A DNA stretch of 46,272 nt from a virus. Made by a program: the position numbers and the translations under genes. The stretch lies in IMG/VR virus record IMGVR_UViG_3300009151_000115, positions 1 to 46,272 of that record; one strand, given 5' to 3'. Shown here in pieces: positions 16,861 through 24,084 of this stretch. Below the pieces are notes generated by a model. The model saw only the letters and a list, made by a program, of their open reading frames with translations. It did no database searches and was not told the origin of the DNA. Positions within the stretch are counted from its first letter, which is position 1. Each line of letters begins with the position of its first letter.

Positions 16861-18717
16861 ATGTCTTTGGAAAAGAATATATATGTTCAACGTAGTGAAA
16901 CTCTCAATGGTGTACTAAGATACAGCTCCTTGGACCAAGAAGTCAAGAAATTATTTTCTTTAGATTCTTACGGTACTCTTCGTAATCGTGACAAAATCAG
17001 TATGTTTGATGATTTGATCAGGTATAACGGATATGAATTGTCGTTTGAAGACGAATCTGCCAAAGAACGTTATTATACACTTTTGGCTTGTAGTAAGAAC
17101 CCTTATGAAGTTAATAGCCCTTTCCTGGTTGATCACCAATTATTCCCTTTTCAACATGTTGGATTGAATTACGTATGGGAACAAATGCATTCTGATAAAC
17201 CAAGAGTTTTGGTGCAATGGGACACAGGTGCTGGTAAAACTCTACTCAGTTGCTTAACAAGTCAAAAACTTTTTGACAATAACGATATTGATCAGGTATT
17301 AGTTTTCTGCAAAAAAATCAAACAATATGACTGGGAACAAGAATACAAACGTATGACCCACCTTACGGTTGATCGGGTTAATGAAAAAATGACACGTATT
17401 AAACGTCATGCATTTTACAAAGAAACCCAAGCTCAAGTGTTAATACTTAACTATGAAAAAGTCCGTGATGGGTCTATGAAAAAAGTCAAAGGAGAACGTC
17501 GTAGGGTTAAATCTTATGACCGTACTGATTTAGAACAAGTACTGGAAATGGTAAAGGGTAAACGCATTCTTGTTGTAATTGACGAATCCCAGAAGATTAA
17601 TACAGGAACCAGCCTTTTGAGCGATGGATTCTTCAAACTCATCAATCAAGAAGGTATTGACGCTAAAGTTCTGGCACTGACTGCCACTCCCTATACAACC
17701 AGCCCTTTAAACATTCGCAATATTATGGCAGTTGTGGCACCTGGCATTCCTGACGTAAGCGACATGAATAGAGACAAGTTCAAAGCTATGTATGGAAAAG
17801 AATTTGGTTTTTTCAACAATGGGTTCGTCCAGGAAACGTATGTCAAGGAATGGGATCGCAATAAACTGCCCGTTCTTGGCAAGAAGCACGAAGACTGGAC
17901 TCACATTGCAATGAAGAGTGATCCAACGATTGCTTCTCAATTCCCAGAAAGCATGCCAAAACGTTTAGTGTATGAATTGTCAGATATTGATCGTGAAATT
18001 TATGATTGGGCTGAAGAACGTGCTCGTGAACGTTATAATCCTGATAACACTGTAGCCAACTGGTCTTATATTGATACTCTTCGCATGATTTGTAATTCTA
18101 CGGAAGGCCTTAAAAACAGTGATGGTAATTTTGCTAAAGAAATTGTAGCTGAGTTTGGATCAGACATTAGCATTCTTAATAGTTCTAAGTATCAATTGAT
18201 TGAAGACAATTTGGAATCTTATATTGAGAATGGCGACAAAGCAGTTTTGTTCACCTTTTGGACACATGGAACTTTGTTCCCATACCTAGAAGCATTAAAA
18301 GCAAAATTTGCTGGTATTCCAATTTTGCCAATTTGGGGAGTGGGTATGAGCAGTGATCAAGTAACCAAAAATATTAAAGTTTTCAACGAGACCAAAGGAC
18401 CTGCTATACTTATTACCAGTGACGTAGGTCAGGAAGGTTTAAATTTATATGCACCATATCTTTGGAACATCGAAATTCCTAGGACTTACTCAGACTACAA
18501 ACAAAGGGCAAACCGTATCAATCGTGCCGATAGCAAGTCAAAGGGCATTAGTCATACCTGGATCTACCGTCCAGTCGCAGTGGGAACTATTGAAGAGCGG
18601 GTGGATGCAAAAATTCTTAGAAGAAGAGCAGAGGCGGAAGCCATCAGGGGAGTTGTAGACGAAAACGCCAATATGGAAGATACTATTGATTTAACCCCCA
18701 AAGGGTTCCTATTTTAA
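16861..18717 (+). CDS. SNF2/DEAD-like superfamily 2 helicase
   Basis: 618 residues from the ATG at 16861; a TTG two codons upstream is possible but would fall before the predicted +1. Motif I is DTGAGKT (121-127), motif II is DESQ (241-244), motif III is ALTATP, and motif VI is QRANRINR (548-555). The order and spacing of two RecA-like lobes fit SNF2-type ATPases. Likely roles are DNA branch or protein remodelling in replication, recombination or packaging preparation. It begins a new transcription unit after the virion genes. Confidence 0.85.
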   Translation: MSLEKNIYVQRSETLNGVLRYSSLDQEVKKLFSLDSYGTLRNRDKISMFDDLIRYNGYELSFEDESAKERYYTLLACSKNPYEVNSPFLVDHQLFPFQHVGLNYVWEQMHSDKPRVLVQWDTGAGKTLLSCLTSQKLFDNNDIDQVLVFCKKIKQYDWEQEYKRMTHLTVDRVNEKMTRIKRHAFYKETQAQVLILNYEKVRDGSMKKVKGERRRVKSYDRTDLEQVLEMVKGKRILVVIDESQKINTGTSLLSDGFFKLINQEGIDAKVLALTATPYTTSPLNIRNIMAVVAPGIPDVSDMNRDKFKAMYGKEFGFFNNGFVQETYVKEWDRNKLPVLGKKHEDWTHIAMKSDPTIASQFPESMPKRLVYELSDIDREIYDWAEERARERYNPDNTVANWSYIDTLRMICNSTEGLKNSDGNFAKEIVAEFGSDISILNSSKYQLIEDNLESYIENGDKAVLFTFWTHGTLFPYLEALKAKFAGIPILPIWGVGMSSDQVTKNIKVFNETKGPAILITSDVGQEGLNLYAPYLWNIEIPRTYSDYKQRANRINRADSKSKGISHTWIYRPVAVGTIEERVDAKILRRRAEAEAIRGVVDENANMEDTIDLTPKGFLF

Positions 18718-18760
18718 CTGAAAGGATGTAAAAAAGAAGGAAAACTGGTCCTAGATAGTG

Positions 18761-18854
18761 AAGAGAGCTTAATCTAAAGCTTCTTCCTGAAGGGCCTGGT
18801 CTTCCTCGGGAGTTGCAGTCGGTGTTCTTACCTTGACTCCTCCCGAGGCCCTTC
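18761..18854 (+). ncRNA. Structured intergenic RNA element of unknown role
   Basis: Within the 148-base gap between helicase and whiB are two successive hairpins. The first (18761-18785) pairs AAGA-(G)-AGCTT with AAGCTTCTT around a 6-base loop. The second (18789-18854) has a perfect 9-bp outer stem, GAAGGGCCT with AGGCCCTTC, an 8-base bulge on the 5' side, and an inner CGGGAG/CTCCCG stem with a 27-base loop. No U-tract follows, so it is not a standard terminator. It ends 11 bases before the whiB ATG, which lacks a ribosome site. It could be a leader regulating whiB, a processing signal or a small RNA. Confidence 0.45.
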
Positions 18855-18865
18855 CGTAAAACAAC

Positions 18866-19267
18866 ATGGAAAATTTAACAGTAGATTATAAATGGCAAGA
18901 TGATGCCATATGTGCTAAACTAGATCTCTCAATGTTCTATCCAGCGCATGGACAAAAATATTCCAAAGAAGCTATTGAAGCTTGCAAGATTTGTCCAGTT
19001 AGTTATGAATGTTTAAAGCATGCTTTAAAGTATGAAGAACATGGGTACTGGGCTGGTACAACGCCAGTGCAACGTGTCAAACTTCGTAAAAGCATGGGCA
19101 TAAAAGTAGAAAACATTACGTTTGAATCTGATAAAATTGTCAAGGAAGAATTGCTGAAAAAAGCTGAAGCTGTTTCTAATCAAAAGATTAAAGGCCGTGG
19201 CAGAAAACCATACAAGAGCTTGACAACAAACTATGTTGATGGTACTATCCTAGATGAAGATCTATAA
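18866..19267 (+). CDS. whiB: WhiB-family iron-sulfur transcription regulator
   Basis: 133 residues. Four cysteines, Cys16, Cys40, Cys43 and Cys49 (C-X23-C-X2-C-X5-C), would bind a [4Fe-4S] cluster, and GYWAG (60-64) is the family's tryptophan turn. The C-terminal KGRGRKP (109-115) resembles the AT-hook used by WhiB7-type proteins to grip AT-rich DNA. The family binds region 4 of the main sigma factor and redirects host RNA polymerase; phage copies can repress host whiB genes. The ATG has no ribosome site and sits just after a strong RNA structure. Family call is secure; its target promoters are not known. Confidence 0.95.
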   Translation: MENLTVDYKWQDDAICAKLDLSMFYPAHGQKYSKEAIEACKICPVSYECLKHALKYEEHGYWAGTTPVQRVKLRKSMGIKVENITFESDKIVKEELLKKAEAVSNQKIKGRGRKPYKSLTTNYVDGTILDEDL

Positions 19268-19277
19268 GGAGTAGCGG

Positions 19278-20573
19278 ATGAATAAGACTCGAGTGCTTGC
19301 GTGGGGTGACTACGCATGCAGTACTGGATTTGGCACTGTAATGAAAAATATTATGGGAGAATTGCAAAAATCAGGTCAGTATGAAATTGATGTAGTAGGT
19401 GTTAACTACGATGGTGGTCCATACGATACTAATAAGTGGCCTGGTACTCTATGGCCAGCTATTAGTGCTCTTCGCACACAAGGACCATACGGTGACGTAT
19501 TTGGTCGTCAAGTATTTCTTGACATGTTAGCACAACGTCCATACGATTTGGTTTTTATTGTGCAAGATACGTTTATTGTGCTTGACATCGTTACTCAGAT
19601 TGCTGAACTACAGAATACTAAGCCAGGTAGTTTTAAAACTATTTACTACTACCCATTTGATTGTGGTCCACGCGAAGAATGGGTTACTAAGTGTGTTGCT
19701 CATTTTGATTACCCTGTTGCTTATACTGAGTACGCTAAGAATGAAAGTCGCAAGTTTATTGGTGAATTTGCAGATGACCAACATGTTATCTATCATGGAA
19801 CTAACACTAAAGACTTTTTTGCTATGGATAAGTTAAAAAGAGCTGAAGCACGTAATCAAATTTTTCCAGAACAAATGCGTGATAAATTTATTGTTACCAA
19901 TGTTAACCGCAATCAGGGTCGCAAGGATATCTCGCGTAGTCTTATGATTATGAAAGAAATTGTAAACCGTGGCGTGGAAGATGTATTTCTTTACATGCAC
20001 ATGCAAGAGAAAGACTTCGGTGGCAGTGTTTTAGAAATGGCACGTGCAATGGGTCTTGATCCAAATAAACACTTCACAGTTCCAGATCCACGTCAATTTG
20101 GTGCACACAGTGGATTTCCTGTCGAATTTCTGAACGGTATCTACAATGCTAGTGATGCATACCTAACCACTACTCATGGTGAAGGTTGGGGATTGAGTAT
20201 TACCGAAGCCATGGCTACAAAGCTACCAGTAGTTGCACCACGCAATACCAGTGTTCCAGAAATCCTTGGAGAGAATGCTGAACGTGGATGGATTGTTGAT
20301 AGTGGTCACACGCCTTCTCACTGGATTATCAAGGACAACGACAATGAACGTATGCGTCCTTTGATGAGTGTAGAACAAGCAGCTGATGCTATTCTATATA
20401 TTAAGGATAATCCTGAAGAAGCACAAGCTAAGGCTAATCTTGCTCACGATTGGATCCAAGAGCACACATGGACTAATATTTGTAAGCAATGGAAACTTCT
20501 CTTTTCAGAAGCAAAAAAGAGTCTTGAAGATAAACGTAAGATTTTGGCCTCAGTGCCACCAAAGATTGGATAG
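19278..20573 (+). CDS. Glycosyltransferase, GT4 type (GT-B fold)
   Basis: 431 residues. The N-terminal Rossmann-like domain carries a Gly-rich loop (STGFGTV, 15-21). The C-terminal domain has the E-X7-E motif, Glu302 to Glu310 (EGWGLSITE), that binds the nucleotide-sugar donor, followed by MATKLPVVAP and VPEIL. The strong AAGGAG (19266-19271) supports this start. In actinophages such enzymes have been linked to sugar decoration of capsid or tail proteins; modification of DNA bases or host surface glycans is the alternative. The sugar donor and acceptor cannot be read from sequence. Confidence 0.85.
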   Translation: MNKTRVLAWGDYACSTGFGTVMKNIMGELQKSGQYEIDVVGVNYDGGPYDTNKWPGTLWPAISALRTQGPYGDVFGRQVFLDMLAQRPYDLVFIVQDTFIVLDIVTQIAELQNTKPGSFKTIYYYPFDCGPREEWVTKCVAHFDYPVAYTEYAKNESRKFIGEFADDQHVIYHGTNTKDFFAMDKLKRAEARNQIFPEQMRDKFIVTNVNRNQGRKDISRSLMIMKEIVNRGVEDVFLYMHMQEKDFGGSVLEMARAMGLDPNKHFTVPDPRQFGAHSGFPVEFLNGIYNASDAYLTTTHGEGWGLSITEAMATKLPVVAPRNTSVPEILGENAERGWIVDSGHTPSHWIIKDNDNERMRPLMSVEQAADAILYIKDNPEEAQAKANLAHDWIQEHTWTNICKQWKLLFSEAKKSLEDKRKILASVPPKIG

Positions 20574-20575
20574 TT

Positions 20576-20761
20576 ATGACATTCGAAGAATGGTTGCAAT
20601 ACGGTGTAGACCACCAATATTGCAGTGAACAGTTCTGCAGTACCCACGATGGTTTTCCTATGCATGATAGCGAAGAACAATCATGGGAAGACGGTGGAGA
20701 CCCTTGTGCACATGTCGTGCGTTTGGGATCATATGATGATTGGAACATAGGAGAAGAATAA
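20576..20761 (+). CDS. Small acidic conserved phage protein
   Basis: 61 residues. Three cysteines and several histidines (HQYCSEQFCSTHDG, then GGDPCAHVVRLG) suggest metal binding. The pattern C-X4-C...C-X-H with a GGDPCAHV core is familiar from hypothetical proteins of actinophages, but no function is known. It starts two bases after the glycosyltransferase stop. Confidence 0.65.
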   Translation: MTFEEWLQYGVDHQYCSEQFCSTHDGFPMHDSEEQSWEDGGDPCAHVVRLGSYDDWNIGEE

Positions 20762-20763
20762 CA

Positions 20764-20928
20764 ATGGGTGCAGGACAGAATTTTTTAAATTGGTTGCAAG
20801 GAACTTTTGGTGGTAACAACGGACCTGGTATTCCAGACCTTCCACTTCCAATGGGAGATAAAGCTCCAACAGCAAAGCCAAAGAAAGCAGCACCTAAGAA
20901 GGCTGCACCAAAGAAGAAGGAACAATAA
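20764..20928 (+). CDS. Small protein with lysine/alanine/proline-rich tail
   Basis: 54 residues from the ATG at 20764, with GGAG 10 bases upstream; a TTG at 20740 in the same frame is less likely. The first 30 residues are neutral with NFLNWLQGTFGG. The end repeats AAPKK, as in histone H1-like and HU-type basic tails. It may bind DNA or RNA nonspecifically. It overlaps the next start by one base. Confidence 0.6.
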   Translation: MGAGQNFLNWLQGTFGGNNGPGIPDLPLPMGDKAPTAKPKKAAPKKAAPKKKEQ

Positions 20929-21089
20929 TGCACGTAATGTTAGTACTAATCCTACCAGCACTATTTTTTATGTTTGTTGGTGCTTTTATCCATATGTTTA
21001 GTCAGGGTGTAAAAACTGGTATTTATCAAAAAAACACAGCACCTAAGAAAACGTCCAAATGTGATGGCAATTGTAAGTGTAAGAAGTAA
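20928..21089 (+). CDS. Small membrane protein with cysteine-rich tail
   Basis: 53 residues. Residues 3-24 form one hydrophobic transmembrane segment near the N-terminus. The C-terminal cytoplasmic or external tail is basic and ends CDGNCKCKK, with three cysteines that could bind a metal. Overlaps with both neighbours (TAATG) support it being translated. Function unknown. Confidence 0.55.
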   Translation: MHVMLVLILPALFFMFVGAFIHMFSQGVKTGIYQKNTAPKKTSKCDGNCKCKK

Positions 21090-21316
21090 TGACGCTTAAC
21101 CAAGCTGCAAAAATTATGCTTGAACTGGCTAAGATACCAGCACAACCAAAATTGATAGCTGCATTTAGTAACCCTGGACCCAATAGTATGTGGATCAAAG
21201 GTGTAATTAAAACAGCTTCACCAGCAGCCAATAGCATGGTTAATCCAGCTTACGAAGAAGCACTTAATGTTTTGCGCGACAACGGGATTGATGTTAATAT
21301 ATACGATACCAACTAA
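21089..21316 (+). CDS. Hypothetical protein
   Basis: 75 residues, helical, with a moderately hydrophobic start (AAKIMLELAKIPAQPKLIAA) and no clear motif. It begins on the stop of the preceding gene. Family not recognised. Confidence 0.55.
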   Translation: MTLNQAAKIMLELAKIPAQPKLIAAFSNPGPNSMWIKGVIKTASPAANSMVNPAYEEALNVLRDNGIDVNIYDTN

Positions 21317-21328
21317 GTAGGGAGTAAA

Positions 21329-21505
21329 ATGCATCACGAAACATGGTGGCATATTCTTAGTGATCCAAATCATTTGATTGCTGAGAGTATAGTGACTATA
21401 GTAGAAGAACTAGTTATTTTTGTTCTTGGGTATTACCTGGGACGCAAGAAGATCTGGCAAAAGATTCACAAACAATTTGACAAGGAACACAATATCGAAC
21501 ATTAA
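21329..21505 (+). CDS. Small membrane protein
   Basis: 58 residues. A WWHILSDPNHLIAES start precedes a transmembrane segment at about 21-36, followed by a basic, histidine-containing cytoplasmic tail. GGGAG lies 4 bases before the ATG. The WWxILxDPxHxxAE pattern recurs in actinophage membrane proteins of unknown role. The stop codon directly abuts the tRNA gene. Confidence 0.6.
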   Translation: MHHETWWHILSDPNHLIAESIVTIVEELVIFVLGYYLGRKKIWQKIHKQFDKEHNIEH

Positions 21506-21578
21506 GCCCTAGTAGCTCAACGGATAGAGCATCGGAGTTCTAACCCGCAGGTTGCAAGTTCGAGTCTTGCCTGGGGCA
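21506..21578 (+). tRNA. tRNA-Arg (anticodon UCU)
   Basis: A 73-base cloverleaf: 7-bp acceptor (GCCCTAG/CTGGGGC), 4-bp D stem (GCTC/GAGC), 5-bp T stem (GCAAG/CTTGC) with loop TTCGAGT, and discriminator A. The loop GTTCTAA gives anticodon TCT (21539-21541) for AGA/AGG codons, frequent in this AT-rich genome. CCA is not encoded. The anticodon stem TCGGA/CCCGC has mismatches at both ends (T-C and A-C) and G instead of a pyrimidine at position 32, so it is somewhat degenerate. Confidence 0.9.
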
Positions 21579-21600
21579 CATAGTAAAGTAAAGGAATAGT

Positions 21601-21939
21601 ATGCAAACATATAAGAAGTATTATTTAAAAGCTGCGTCACAATTTTATTTAGCACATTTGTTGGGTAAAATTGAAAAAGATATGAAACAAAGGAAGATGA
21701 TGGAATTAGAAGAAAGTAGCAAAAATATACCACAGGATTCTATGTCGCCACGCTTGGAATATCATTTTTACGAAAGTTCCGTGGTAAGAATTATGGGTGT
21801 GATATCATCATTCATGGAAGCTACATTAAGGAATGGTTTAGAAGTAGATCCTTACTTGATGAGTGAATCTCAAGATATAATGAATAGTTTGCAAAGTTTG
21901 ATGGAAGATAAGAAGAAAAAGGGTAACAATGGAAATTAA
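21601..21939 (+). CDS. Hypothetical helical protein
   Basis: 112 residues, highly charged and helical, with no cysteines and no recognised motif. It is the first gene after the tRNA; AAAGGA lies 8 bases upstream of the ATG. It overlaps the next gene by 11 bases. Confidence 0.6.
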   Translation: MQTYKKYYLKAASQFYLAHLLGKIEKDMKQRKMMELEESSKNIPQDSMSPRLEYHFYESSVVRIMGVISSFMEATLRNGLEVDPYLMSESQDIMNSLQSLMEDKKKKGNNGN

Positions 21940-22288
21940 ACTTAGTGTAAGCATTGGAGCTACGCTTCAGGTAAAAAACGAAAAAGGTGACTGGGACTGG
22001 ATTAAACCAGAAGTGGGTTGTGAGGTTAAGTTGATTGATGGTGAAATCAAAGCTGAAACAATGCCATCACAATTTGCTGCTATGTGGGATGAAATTGTAG
22101 GTCCTCAGTTTGCATCAGTAGTGGTAGAACTTTTAACTCAACAAACTTCTAAAGAACAAGAGGCTGTTGAAGAAACAACAGAAGATGATACCATTGTTGA
22201 TGAAGCTGTGTCGTCAGAAGAATTTATTGAAAAGCTTGAATCGATTATGGAAGATAGCACAGTTAATGATGATGAGGAATATTACTAA
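21929..22288 (+). CDS. Hypothetical acidic protein
   Basis: 119 residues. The first ~70 residues alternate strands and helix (GATLQVKNEKGDWDWIKPEV). The last ~45 are very acidic and probably disordered (EETTEDD, DDEEYY). AAAGGG upstream serves as ribosome site. Similar two-part proteins occur in actinophages without known function. It ends on the start of the next gene. Confidence 0.6.
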   Translation: MEIKLSVSIGATLQVKNEKGDWDWIKPEVGCEVKLIDGEIKAETMPSQFAAMWDEIVGPQFASVVVELLTQQTSKEQEAVEETTEDDTIVDEAVSSEEFIEKLESIMEDSTVNDDEEYY

Positions 22289-22434
22289 TGCAAGTTTGGG
22301 TTGTAACCACTAAGGAAAAGAACAAAGTAGTTGGCGTTTACTCAGAAGCTGAGTATGCCAAGAAAAATATTAAGAATCCTGAGAATGTAAACATTCAAAA
22401 GATTCAAGTGAACGCTACTCTTAAAAAAGGATAA
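22288..22434 (+). CDS. Small basic hypothetical protein
   Basis: 48 residues with strand-helix-strand periodicity (QVWVVTTKEKNKVVGVYS, then SEAEYAKKN). It overlaps the previous stop (TAATG) and ends 2 bases before the Ntn hydrolase start, so it is likely co-translated with it. Family not recognised. Confidence 0.5.
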   Translation: MQVWVVTTKEKNKVVGVYSEAEYAKKNIKNPENVNIQKIQVNATLKKG

Positions 22435-22436
22435 TC

Positions 22437-23009
22437 ATGACAGTATTGGCTGCTGCAATTACAAAACAAGACGGTATTGTTATGGCTGCTGATTCTCAAT
22501 TTTCTTGGGACTATTCTAAGAGTGATGAGGGACCTAGCAAATTGTGGATTGACAAAGAACGTAAGTTTATTTTTGGTGGTTGTGGTAGTGTTAGAGCAAT
22601 GCAGGTAGTACAACATTGGACTGAATGGCCAGAATTTCGTGAATTTCATTGTGATCATGTTGAACAATTTGTTGTTAAAGATGTTGTTCCGTCCATGAGA
22701 ACTGCTCTTGATGAACACGGTGCTTTGGAAACTTCTAAAAAAATTCAAACATTCGATGCTGGCATTATTATGGCTTGGGATAATACATTGATTTCAATTG
22801 ATGAAGACTTTTCAGTTACTATTCCAGTTAGTGGAAGATGGGCAATGGGATCAGGTTCTAGCGAAGCTTTTGGCAGTCTAGGTGATACTGGTCCATGGAC
22901 TAAAGCAGATGTTATTAAAGCTGCTCGTGTTGCAACAAAAACCGCTTTAGGTGTTGGTGGAGATATCTACTACGTAACCACAAAAAGCATGGAAATCAGA
23001 AAGGCGTAG
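22437..23009 (+). CDS. Proteasome/HslV-like Ntn hydrolase
   Basis: 190 residues. Removal of the initiator Met would expose Thr2 as the N-terminal nucleophile, as in HslV. The family's further catalytic positions fit: Asp19 in VMAADSQ and Lys35 in GPSKLW, each shifted by one from the classical Asp17 and Lys33. GGCGS (near 48-52) and GSGS (near 137-140) match conserved proteasome-fold turns. The length fits HslV (about 175-180 aa). No HslU/ClpX-type unfoldase is seen in the window, so it may act alone, with a host partner, or on virion proteins. Fold call is good; substrate unknown. Confidence 0.75.
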   Translation: MTVLAAAITKQDGIVMAADSQFSWDYSKSDEGPSKLWIDKERKFIFGGCGSVRAMQVVQHWTEWPEFREFHCDHVEQFVVKDVVPSMRTALDEHGALETSKKIQTFDAGIIMAWDNTLISIDEDFSVTIPVSGRWAMGSGSSEAFGSLGDTGPWTKADVIKAARVATKTALGVGGDIYYVTTKSMEIRKA

Positions 23010-23014
23010 CCGAT

Positions 23015-23043
23015 TTGATTCCTAATAACTATTATGTTACTAT
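23015..23043 (+). promoter_or_regulatory. Promoter upstream of the 229-aa gene
   Basis: TTGATT (23015-23020), a 17-base spacer and TACTAT (23038-23043). The predicted +1 near 23050 leaves a leader of about 23 bases containing TAAGTAAGGAGAA, a strong ribosome site. The same TAAGTAAGGAGAA sequence stands before the gene at 26107. Confidence 0.65.
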
Positions 23044-23072
23044 AAGTACAAACCTAAGTAAGGAGAATAGAA

Positions 23073-23762
23073 ATGCCACAAAATTATATTATGCCCAAGA
23101 AGAAGGAAGTTACTACTACCAACCTTCGGGAGGTTACGGAACCTACCTATGGGGAATCAGCCAAAGCTCCAACCAGAGCTGACATTCGTCGCAACAGTGC
23201 TGATGAGAATGGCCTTGTAGTAGCTGTAGAAGCATTCAGTGTACTCAATGAAGTCATGTACACAAGTGATCTCAGTGAAGTTCGACCATTGGCCCCAGTA
23301 GAAATTGATATGCTTGCTGCTGAACTTGTAGCAGTTCGTACGGCTAAAGATATTGTTGAAGGACGTGAAGCTGCTATTAAGAAGTATGCTACTGAAGTCA
23401 TTGACCTTAAAATTAACATGCAAGGCGATGATCCTGCTTCCACCAGTGGATACCTTGTTAGTCCTGAGAATGGTATAAAACTCTCCAAAGAAGTATCTGG
23501 TGGAAAACTTGCTGTGGACATTGATCTTCTTGAAAAAATTCTGGATGATGATCAATTTAAGTCAGTTGTTAATGTCGTAGAGACTATTACTAAAACTCAG
23601 ACCCCAGATGGCAAAGTTACTACTGTTGCATCTATTGTCCATGAACTTAACGAAGATGCGTTAGAAAAGCAACTTAAACTTGGCAATATTGGTATGGAAC
23701 AAATCGTTCAAGCTACTACTCCAGGTAAGGTGCGTTCAGCATTTTATGTCAGAAGTCTCTAA
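23073..23762 (+). CDS. Hypothetical protein at head of the replication module
   Basis: 229 residues. The basic N-terminus (PKKKEV) is followed by a long helical region (about 55-110) and a mixed second half. No recognised motif. AAGGAG 7 bases before the ATG and its own promoter suggest early, efficient expression. Gp157-like recombination accessory proteins have comparable helical layout, but no real evidence links them. Confidence 0.6.
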   Translation: MPQNYIMPKKKEVTTTNLREVTEPTYGESAKAPTRADIRRNSADENGLVVAVEAFSVLNEVMYTSDLSEVRPLAPVEIDMLAAELVAVRTAKDIVEGREAAIKKYATEVIDLKINMQGDDPASTSGYLVSPENGIKLSKEVSGGKLAVDIDLLEKILDDDQFKSVVNVVETITKTQTPDGKVTTVASIVHELNEDALEKQLKLGNIGMEQIVQATTPGKVRSAFYVRSL

Positions 23763-24084
23763 AAGACCACAACGCACACCATCAATACGCGATAACATTC
23801 CCATGTACACACAGGGTATGGCTGCAGCATTCTTTGATTTACGACCAGAAGCATTTCGTGCTAAGGAACGTCATTACAAGAATCACATAGATATTCAAAG
23901 AAGTGCTGCAGGCACACGTATGTATAGCTTGAATGATATACTGAAGATAGCTCACTTTCTTAGGAAAGTGGATAAGATGACAGACCGTCAACTTCGGTTA
24001 ATCATCTTAAGAGTTGATGCCTTTAAAGAACCTATAAAGAAAAGTCGCAAGAGATATCGCAAAGGCAATTACGACAATGAATAA
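23746..24084 (+). CDS. Putative MerR-like helix-turn-helix protein
   Basis: 112 residues from the ATG at 23746, overlapping the upstream gene by 17 bases; a distant in-frame start at 23680 is unlikely. The central segment GTRMYSLNDILKIAHFLR has the R-x-Y-S-L-x-D-I-x-x-I-A pattern of the MerR/excisionase winged helix. The end is very basic (KKSRKRYRKG). It could regulate transcription or act in replication. It overlaps the exonuclease gene by 8 bases. Confidence 0.5.
   Translation: MSEVSKRPQRTPSIRDNIPMYTQGMAAAFFDLRPEAFRAKERHYKNHIDIQRSAAGTRMYSLNDILKIAHFLRKVDKMTDRQLRLIILRVDAFKEPIKKSRKRYRKGNYDNE

Noticed and set aside
18833-18862. TTGACT-18-TAAAAC as a leaderless promoter for whiB
   Set aside because: The -10 box is weak and the predicted +1 would fall inside the start codon. 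The -35 lies in a hairpin arm, so it may be coincidence.
21477-21505. TTGACA as a -35 box for the tRNA gene
   Set aside because: No acceptable -10 box lies 16-18 bases downstream; the match is within the coding end of the 58-aa gene.
21509-21733. Minus-strand reading frame with a tRNA-like C-terminus
   Set aside because: It is the antisense translation of the tRNA gene plus a helical gene; a known annotation artefact.
23147-23555. Two long minus-strand frames inside the 229-aa gene
   Set aside because: No start signals, unusual composition, and the + strand gene has a promoter and a strong ribosome site.
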